In this document: piece after piece, positions 59,061-64,000 of the stretch | How positions within the stretch are numbered: position 1 is the stretch's first letter | Layout: each line of letters begins with the position of its first letter | Source: UBA4421 sp002704225 | GTDB lineage: Bacteria > Pseudomonadota > Gammaproteobacteria > Pseudomonadales > Azotimanducaceae | Assembly (NCBI GenBank): GCA_902556425.1 | Contig: CACDWG010000001.1 | Coordinates: forward strand, 124,001-188,000 | Length of the DNA stretch: 64,000 nt | Reading direction: 5' to 3' | Made by a program: the position numbers and the translations under genes | The notes under the pieces: generated by a model | What the model saw: the letters and a program-made list of their open reading frames with translations, nothing else | The model's database searches: none | What the model was told of the DNA's origin: nothing

Positions 59061-60881
59061 ATGGAAGAAACCGATTTCAACGCAGAACAGTTCCTCAAAA
59101 ACCTCACGCGTAAGCCTGGGGTGTATCGAATGTTCGACGTTCACGGCAAGGTGCTCTACGTGGGCAAGGCTCGTAATTTGAAAAATCGGGTCTCAAGCTA
59201 CTTTAGAGCCTCTGGTCTGGCCACCAAAACCATGGCCATGGTGGCGAAGATTCATCGCGTGGAGACGACGGTAACCAAGAGCGAGACGGAAGCGCTGCTG
59301 TTAGAGCAAAATCTGATCAAAACCGATCGCCCGCCTTACAATATTTTGCTCAGAGACGATAAGTCCTATCCCTTCGTGCATATTTCCACCCAAAACACCT
59401 ATCCGCGCCTGTCTTTTCACCGAGGGTTGAAAAAAGGTGCAGGCAAGTACTTTGGGCCGTTTCCGTCGGCAGCGGCGGTACGAGACAGTTTGAACATGCT
59501 GCAGAAGCTTTTTCAGATTCGTCAGTGCGACGAGAGCTATTTTAGAAATCGCTCTAGGCCTTGCTTGCAGCATCAAATACGCCGCTGCAGTGCGCCCTGT
59601 GTGGGGCTGATTTCCGAGCAGGACTATGCCGAAGATGTGGACCTAGCGATTTTGTTCCTGCAGGGCAAGAGCATTGATGTCCTGGACCAATTCAAAGGAA
59701 AAATGGACGCTGCTGCCGCTGAGATGGATTATGAGAAAGCGGCCAAATACCGCGACCAAATCCAACAGCTGCGTAAGCTGCAGGAGCGACAGTACGTGCA
59801 CGGCGCAGCAGGCGACGTCGATGTCTTTGGTTTTGCGGAAGAGGGCGGCCAGAACTGCGTACAGGGTATGTTTGTTCGCGCGGGTCGGGTTCTAGGTCAG
59901 CGAACCTATTACAACAAAAATGATCTGTCGTTGTCGCCTGGCGAATTTTTGCAGGCTTTTTTGGCTCAGTATTACTTTGCGTCGGTACAACGCGAGATTC
60001 CAAAGTCCATCCTTGTGAGCGACCTGTCCACCGATGTTGAAGCGCTAAACGAGGCGCTGAATGAAAAAGCGGGTCGCGCCGTGCAGCTAACGCAGCATGT
60101 GCGGGGCCAGCGGGCGCGCTGGCTTTCGTTGGCAAAAGACAATGCAAAACTGAACTTACGCAGCCACTTGGCGGACAAAAGCCATATGCTCGCCCGGTTT
60201 CAGAATTTGCAGGACGCGATCGGCCTCGATGAGATGCCCCAGCGACTCGAATGTTTCGATATCAGTCACACCATGGGCGAGGCTACGGTGGCGTCCTGCG
60301 TTGTTTTTGATACCAATGGACCAGTGAACGCCGAGTACCGTCGCTTTAATATTGAGGGTATTACAGGCGGAGACGATTACGCGGCCATGGAGCAGGCACT
60401 GCGTCGTCGCTACACCCGATTGATCAAGGGAGAAGGGGCGATGCCTGACCTATTGGTCATTGACGGCGGGTTAGGTCAGGTCCGACGTGCCTTAGCCGTA
60501 TTGCAAGAGCTACAAGTCGAATCCGTCAAAACCCTCGGTATTGCTAAGGGTGTTGAGCGTATTTCTGGCGAGGAACGTTTCTTTCTCGGTGAAAGGGAAA
60601 CAGTGATCGACGGGCGTTCGGAAGCGGGCCACTTATTGCAGCATATTCGCGACGAGGCACATCGGTTCGCCATAACAGGTCATCGTGCTCGCCGAAGTAA
60701 AAAACGCAATCAGAGCGAGCTCGAAGAAATTGCCGGTGTTGGACCCAAGCGTCGCCGTCAGCTTTTGATGCATTTTGGCAGTCCGGGAGGTATTCGAGGT
60801 GCGAGTGCAGAAGAATTAGCGAAAGTGCCGGGAATTAGTGGCACCATTGCACACCAGATATACAACGCGCTGCATGAATAA
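59061..60881 (+). CDS. uvrC: Excinuclease ABC subunit C
   Basis: 606 residues from ATG 59061, 7 bp after the glycosylase stop. Domains: GIY-YIG nuclease (~15-95: PGVYRMFD, LYVGKARNLKNRV), cysteine-containing region (QIRRCSAPCVG), UVR motif (MDYEKAAKYRDQIQQL, UvrB contact, ~215-235), the RNase-H-like C-terminal nuclease (ECFDISHTMGEATVASCVVF, DLLVIDGGLGQV) and tandem helix-hairpin-helix (AGVGPKRRRQLLMHFGS). It makes the dual incision in nucleotide excision repair. Confidence 0.97.
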   Translation: MEETDFNAEQFLKNLTRKPGVYRMFDVHGKVLYVGKARNLKNRVSSYFRASGLATKTMAMVAKIHRVETTVTKSETEALLLEQNLIKTDRPPYNILLRDDKSYPFVHISTQNTYPRLSFHRGLKKGAGKYFGPFPSAAAVRDSLNMLQKLFQIRQCDESYFRNRSRPCLQHQIRRCSAPCVGLISEQDYAEDVDLAILFLQGKSIDVLDQFKGKMDAAAAEMDYEKAAKYRDQIQQLRKLQERQYVHGAAGDVDVFGFAEEGGQNCVQGMFVRAGRVLGQRTYYNKNDLSLSPGEFLQAFLAQYYFASVQREIPKSILVSDLSTDVEALNEALNEKAGRAVQLTQHVRGQRARWLSLAKDNAKLNLRSHLADKSHMLARFQNLQDAIGLDEMPQRLECFDISHTMGEATVASCVVFDTNGPVNAEYRRFNIEGITGGDDYAAMEQALRRRYTRLIKGEGAMPDLLVIDGGLGQVRRALAVLQELQVESVKTLGIAKGVERISGEERFFLGERETVIDGRSEAGHLLQHIRDEAHRFAITGHRARRSKKRNQSELEEIAGVGPKRRRQLLMHFGSPGGIRGASAEELAKVPGISGTIAHQIYNALHE

Positions 60882-60947
60882 GTGCCGGCCTCAGCCGAGC
60901 GCGATAGCTTGTGTATCCATCAGTCAAACCAACCTGGATAACAATTC

Positions 60948-61505
60948 GTGAATCTCCCGAATGTCATAACGGTCGCCCGCATTCTTTTGATCCCGGTTTT
61001 CATCGTGCTGTATATGGTGCAGAAGGATTGGAGCATTTTCGCCGCCAGCGTATTGTTTGCCCTCGCGGCGATAACGGATTGGCTCGACGGTTACTTGGCC
61101 CGCCGCTTGAATCAAACCACGCCTTTCGGCGCATTTTTGGATCCGGTGGCAGACAAGCTCATCGTGGTTGCTGCGCTGATCATCTTGGTTTCCTACCACA
61201 ACGATCCCTGGTTAACCCTGCCTAGCCTGGTGATTGTTGGGCGCGAAATAGTCATCAGTGCCCTGCGCGAGTGGATGGCCGAAGTGAACGATTCCGTTGC
61301 GGTTGCGGTCAGCTACCTCGGCAAGATTAAAACCACGCTGCAAATGATTGCGCTGACCTTGTTGCTGTCTCAGCCTGTTGGAAACGACTCAACCACCCTG
61401 CAAGCAGGCTACGTATTGCTGTATCTGGCGGCGGTGATGACGTTGTGGAGTATGTGGCAATACCTGCAGGCGGCGTGGTCGTCACTCAGCCGCGGGATCC
61501 GCTAA
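60948..61505 (+). CDS. pgsA: CDP-diacylglycerol-glycerol-3-phosphate 3-phosphatidyltransferase
   Basis: 185 residues from a GTG start. The CDP-alcohol phosphotransferase signature is perfect: D47-G48-x2-A-R-x8-G61-x3-D65-x3-D69, in the stretch DGYLARRLNQTTPFGAFLDP. Four or more spans (LLIPVFIVLYMVQ; FALAAITDWL; LIVVAALIILV; YVLLYLAAVMTLW). It makes phosphatidylglycerol phosphate. The uvrC-pgsA-tRNA order is conserved in gammaproteobacteria. Confidence 0.96.
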   Translation: MNLPNVITVARILLIPVFIVLYMVQKDWSIFAASVLFALAAITDWLDGYLARRLNQTTPFGAFLDPVADKLIVVAALIILVSYHNDPWLTLPSLVIVGREIVISALREWMAEVNDSVAVAVSYLGKIKTTLQMIALTLLLSQPVGNDSTTLQAGYVLLYLAAVMTLWSMWQYLQAAWSSLSRGIR

Positions 61506-61531
61506 AGCGAACCCCGGTTGGCGCGAAAAAA

Positions 61532-61605
61532 TGGAGGCTGAGGTCGGAATCGAACCGGCGTTAACGGAGTTGCAGTCCGCTGCATAACCACTCTGCCACC
61601 CAGCC
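61532..61605 (-). tRNA. tRNA-Cys (anticodon GCA)
   Basis: 74 nt on the minus strand. The acceptor stem GGCTGGG pairs with CTCAGCC and the CCA end is encoded. The anticodon loop CTGCAAC gives GCA (cysteine), and the T-loop GGTTCGATTCC is standard. The sequence follows E. coli tRNA-Cys arm by arm. It faces pgsA; in Pseudomonas and E. coli a tRNA-Cys is also found next to pgsA, usually in the same direction, so the reversed orientation is noteworthy. Confidence 0.96.
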
Positions 61606-61728
61606 TTGGGGTGCAGGAGTCTAACGGTGTCGCTGTTCAAATGCCACCGCCCAAACGGAATTGGCATCGCTTTCGTCGAAAGAGTAACGTTCGGCCTGCA
61701 AAGTTTGTCCAGTAGTAAAAGGATTGAT

Positions 61729-62169
61729 GTGAAAAACGATATTATGCCCGTGGGTGACAGCGAGGCTTTTTTTCAACGGTTCGACGAAAACCCCTTCCAT
61801 CAGTTTATCGGATTATCCGTCGCTGACATTGCGGACGACTACGCCTGTCTGCGACTTACCGTTACCGAAACAACGCCCACGGGTATCGGCGGCAGCGTGA
61901 ATGGCGGCGTGTTGGCGACGATGGTGGATATGGCGGCAGTTGCAGCCGTATTCAGTAAGGCCTTGCCGGGCAGTGTGCCTGCCGGTACTGCGGACCTGTC
62001 CATCACCTATCTGCGACAAGCCCACGGTCAGTGGCTAGAGGCGAAAGCGCGAGTGATCAAACGCGGTCGTCAATTGAGCACCGTGGCCATCGATATCGAA
62101 AATGACGAGGGGCGTTTGTGCAGTACGGGTCAGGTGCTCTACGCCATGCGCACCGGTACAGATGCTTAA
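61729..62169 (+). CDS. PaaI-type hotdog-fold thioesterase
   Basis: 146 residues from GTG 61729 with AAAGG upstream; ATG 61744 is an alternative, and longer frames run into the tRNA. The hotdog helix is GIGGSVNGGVLATMVDMAAVAAV, seen in parts as GSVNGGVLATMVD, the PaaI/YbgC-like thioesterase signature, followed by TADLSITYLRQ and GQVLYAMR. It hydrolyses an acyl-CoA or aryl-CoA; the substrate is unknown. It may serve the acyl-CoA breakdown genes elsewhere in the window. Confidence 0.87.
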   Translation: MKNDIMPVGDSEAFFQRFDENPFHQFIGLSVADIADDYACLRLTVTETTPTGIGGSVNGGVLATMVDMAAVAAVFSKALPGSVPAGTADLSITYLRQAHGQWLEAKARVIKRGRQLSTVAIDIENDEGRLCSTGQVLYAMRTGTDA

Positions 62170-62209
62170 GCTGTATTGAACGCAGGAGGCTGGTGGTGGC
62201 CTTTTGCCC

Positions 62210-62662
62210 CTAGCGATTGACAGAACGCGCGAGTATGCGGTCGAGCGCGTTAGCGAAAACCTGCACATCCTTTTTGTCCAGCGCGGCAGGGCCGCCACTG
62301 AGGACGCCCGTAGCGCGCATTTCTTCTGCACGATTGCGACGTTGCAGATAGTCTTTGACGTTTTCCTTGGTGTAGTGGGTGCCTCTGGGATTCAACGCTG
62401 TAGCGCCTTTCTCAACGACTTCGGCGGCTAGTGGAATATCGCCGGTAATCACCAAATCGTTTTCAACCACGCGTTCGACAATGGCGTTGTCTGCAACGTC
62501 GAAACCTTGCGCGACCTGAATGGACCTGATTACCTTTGACGGCGGCGTCGGGATGTACTGGTTGGCTACGAGGGTCAATGGCACCTGTAAGCGATCGGCT
62601 GCCTTGAAGAGCACCTGCTTGATGGCCTTGGGGCAAGCGTCTGCATCAACCCATATATTCAT
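62210..62662 (-). CDS. YaiI/YqxD family protein (DUF188)
   Basis: 150 residues from ATG 62662; longer frames upstream lack homology. The opening MNIWVDADACPKAIKQVLFKA is the family signature, with VDADACP then VTGD-type VITGDIPLAAEVVEKG and the ending LNPRGTHYTKENVK. These are PIN-like domains of unknown role, found widely in bacteria. It converges on the thioesterase gene with 40 bp between. Confidence 0.92.
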   Translation of the reverse strand: MNIWVDADACPKAIKQVLFKAADRLQVPLTLVANQYIPTPPSKVIRSIQVAQGFDVADNAIVERVVENDLVITGDIPLAAEVVEKGATALNPRGTHYTKENVKDYLQRRNRAEEMRATGVLSGGPAALDKKDVQVFANALDRILARSVNR

Positions 62663-62764
62663 GTTGTTTGCTCGTGAACCCAACTGGAGGAGATAAGTGT
62701 GCAGGTTGCAGGCCCAAGATGAAATGGCAAAGCACATCGTGATCTGTGATGAGCGTGGAGGCCC

Positions 62765-62995
62765 ATGAGTGATTCGACTTTTCGAGGACTGTTGAAAGAC
62801 CTCGGTATTTTTTTCGGCACTGTCTTCGCCTTCGTTGGAGGGTTTTTGATGGTGAGCTACGTGATGGCACCGAGCCGTAATCCCTATGGTTTCTGGCTTG
62901 GTTTTTTGCTTTACATGTATGTGTTTTCGAAGGCGCTTCGCTGGTTGTTGGATCGTCGGCGAGGCCAACAGAACATCCCGCGCTCGAAACGATGA
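62765..62995 (+). CDS. Small membrane protein of unknown function
   Basis: 76 residues. Two hydrophobic segments (LGIFFGTVFAFVGGFLMVSYV, ~13-33; GFWLGFLLYMYVFSKAL, ~42-58) connected by a short loop, and a basic C-terminus (RRRGQQNIPRSKR). No family is recognised. Divergent from the YaiI-type gene, so ~100 bp of shared promoter region lies between. Coding is supported by the tidy two-span topology, but no better evidence is available. Confidence 0.55.
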   Translation: MSDSTFRGLLKDLGIFFGTVFAFVGGFLMVSYVMAPSRNPYGFWLGFLLYMYVFSKALRWLLDRRRGQQNIPRSKR

Positions 62996-63072
62996 CGTGG
63001 GCCAGGAAAAAGCTGCGTCAGTGTATTGGGAGCGCGGCGCGAAGAGACCGGGGAAGATTGAGTGATGAAAGT

Positions 63073-63135
63073 GTCTTGGAGGTGAAGTAGCGCAGAGGGG
63101 GAGAGGGGATAGCACAGAAGCATCACCTCCAAGAC
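63073..63135. repeat. 13-bp perfect inverted repeat with a 37-nt loop
   Basis: GTCTTGGAGGTGA (63073-63085) is exactly complementary to TCACCTCCAAGAC (63123-63135); the loop is purine-rich with AGAGGGGGAGAGGGG. The arms contain GGAGGTGA and TCACCTCC, a strong Shine-Dalgarno and its 16S anti-Shine-Dalgarno complement. It lies between convergent genes and has no T-run next to it. Confidence 0.6.
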
Positions 63136-63246
63136 GAGGATAGAGTGCGCCTTGGCAAGTGAATTTGCAGTGTTTCCTGACGGATTTTCAGTTCACGCCG
63201 TGCAAACATAGATCGCATCGTTTACACGGTGATGGGAGTGCTGGTG

Positions 63247-64000
63247 TCAGTCCTTGGCGGCTACGCGCTTACGCTTCTTCACCTCTCGAACGGGCTTGTT
63301 CGCCGTGCCGCCTTTTGCCTTCACCTTTTTCTTCTTTGGTTTTTGTGCCTGGTTGTCTGTCTGCGTCCGGCTCACTTTCTTTCGGTGTGCCTTCTTACCT
63401 TCAGATGCTGCTTTAGCGCCGTTACCATCAATTCGGCTGATGTTCAGTTTTTGACCGCAGACCCAAGCTTTCTTCAGATCGGCGAAAATGGGTTTGGGCA
63501 TGCCTGCGGGAAGCTCAACCAATGAATGATCGTCCTGGATGTCGATACGACCGATGTTCTGTGCGTCCAATCCCGCTTCGTTGGCAATCGCGCCAACGAT
63601 ATTCCGCGGCTCGACCTCATGATTGTGTCCCACTTCGATACGAAATAACTCCATATCAGCAGCTGGCACGATGGCGCCGCGCTTTTTGTTGCCTCGTGGG
63701 TTCTCGTCACGCCGGCTGCGCTCAGGACGTTCTGATCTGGGGCCCCTTGGTTTTAGATCTCTGTGGCCTCTGGCGTTTTCGGCATGGCGTTCGTTGCGAG
63801 CGCGAGTTTCTGGTTTCACCAACAAAGAGCGCTCGCCCAGCGATAGGGTGGCCAGCGCCGCGGCGATGTCCAAAGGCGCTAAATCAGAGTCGTTTTGGTA
63901 TTGCTCCAAGATGCCGCGCATGAAGGCTAAATCGCCCTGATTGATGGTGTCTGTAATACGCTGCTTGAAGTCGGCAATGCGTTTGTTGTTGATTGTCTCG
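63247..64000 (-). CDS. DEAD-box RNA helicase, DeaD/CsdA type, C-terminal part (5' end outside window)
   Basis: The minus-strand frame is open to the window edge at 64000, so only the last ~250 residues are seen. Visible parts: AAALATLSLGERSLLV (linker after the helicase core), a basic R/E/N-rich stretch, then the DbpA/CsdA RNA-binding domain with MELFRIEVGHNHEVEPRNIVGAIANEAG and VELPAGMP, and a long lysine-rich tail (KPKKKKVKAKGG, VREVKKRKRVAAKD). The domain order and MELFRIEVG match DeaD, the cold-shock and ribosome-assembly helicase. The ATPase core lies outside the window. Confidence 0.9.
   Translation of the reverse strand, partial: ETINNKRIADFKQRITDTINQGDLAFMRGILEQYQNDSDLAPLDIAAALATLSLGERSLLVKPETRARNERHAENARGHRDLKPRGPRSERPERSRRDENPRGNKKRGAIVPAADMELFRIEVGHNHEVEPRNIVGAIANEAGLDAQNIGRIDIQDDHSLVELPAGMPKPIFADLKKAWVCGQKLNISRIDGNGAKAASEGKKAHRKKVSRTQTDNQAQKPKKKKVKAKGGTANKPVREVKKRKRVAAKD

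Noticed and set aside
61482..61667. Minus-strand open frame spanning the tRNA-Cys
   Set aside because: The tRNA fully accounts for the sequence; the peptide is a tRNA translation artefact.
62663..63115. N-terminal extension of the YaiI-family frame to 301 codons
   Set aside because: The family starts at MNIWVDADACP (62662); the upstream part has no homology and covers the small membrane gene on the other strand.

Overview
The window is a stretch of a bacterial chromosome of roughly 55% GC, almost fully coding, from a marine-type gammaproteobacterium of the Pseudomonas/Cellvibrio/OM60-like lineages. The order lolCDE - DUF2062 - comEC - exbB/exbD - lpxK - kdsB - murB - rne / rluC - maf - yceD - rpmF - plsX - fabD - fabG - acpP - fabF - mltG - tmk - holB - tatD is close to the Pseudomonas order as I remember it. 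The gacA-like - uvrC - pgsA - tRNA-Cys end is also typical of Gammaproteobacteria. A Na+-NQR maturation pair (apbE-nqrM) and a large TonB/ExbB/ExbD/TPR cluster fit a marine organism that takes up polymers or siderophores. The species assignment is inference only.

Layout. 1-6.1 kb: the end of an acyl-CoA synthetase, then a leftward run (SLC1 symporter, histidine phosphatase, enoyl-CoA hydratase, rhodanese, and a membrane/spermidine-synthase-like pair split by a low-GC segment). 6.3-13.2 kb: apbE, nqrM, the lipoprotein-release transporter lolCDE, a DUF2062 protein and a broken comEC. 13.2-18.3 kb: DUF2244 protein, clpB, an unknown gene behind a LexA-like site, and a D-threonine aldolase-like enzyme. 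18.3-25.5 kb: envelope genes (ExbB, ExbD, an MsbA-LpxK fusion, KdsB, then an SDR and AlkB, then MurB). 25.4-40 kb: RNase E, a 1.1-kb gene-poor region, RluC, Maf, the fatty-acid/phospholipid cluster, MltG, Tmk, HolB, TatD. 40-47.6 kb: two proline-specific peptidases, two subunits of a xanthine-dehydrogenase-type enzyme, a HAD hydrolase, PhoB and a dienelactone hydrolase. 47.9-53.3 kb: the TonB energising cluster. 53.3-58.2 kb: ribE-pyrF, two divergent acyl-CoA dehydrogenases and a GacA/UvrY-like regulator. 58.4-64 kb: family-5 uracil-DNA glycosylase, uvrC, pgsA, tRNA-Cys, a thioesterase, a YaiI-family protein, a small membrane protein and the end of a DeaD-type RNA helicase.

How the genes work together. 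Much of the window builds the cell envelope: lipid A transport and phosphorylation, Kdo activation, peptidoglycan precursor synthesis and trimming, fatty-acid and phosphatidylglycerol synthesis, and lipoprotein release. A second theme is acyl-CoA catabolism (acyl-CoA synthetase, enoyl-CoA hydratase, SDR, two acyl-CoA dehydrogenases).

Most notable items: a single-frame MsbA-LpxK fusion; a GacA/UvrY-type regulator whose phospho-acceptor aspartate is glutamate (residue 54) and whose acidic pair is altered; a comEC with a large internal deletion plus frame changes; an unknown small gene behind a near-consensus LexA site; the hairpin-rich region between rne and rluC; and a 13-bp perfect stem containing an anti-Shine-Dalgarno-like sequence next to the helicase gene.
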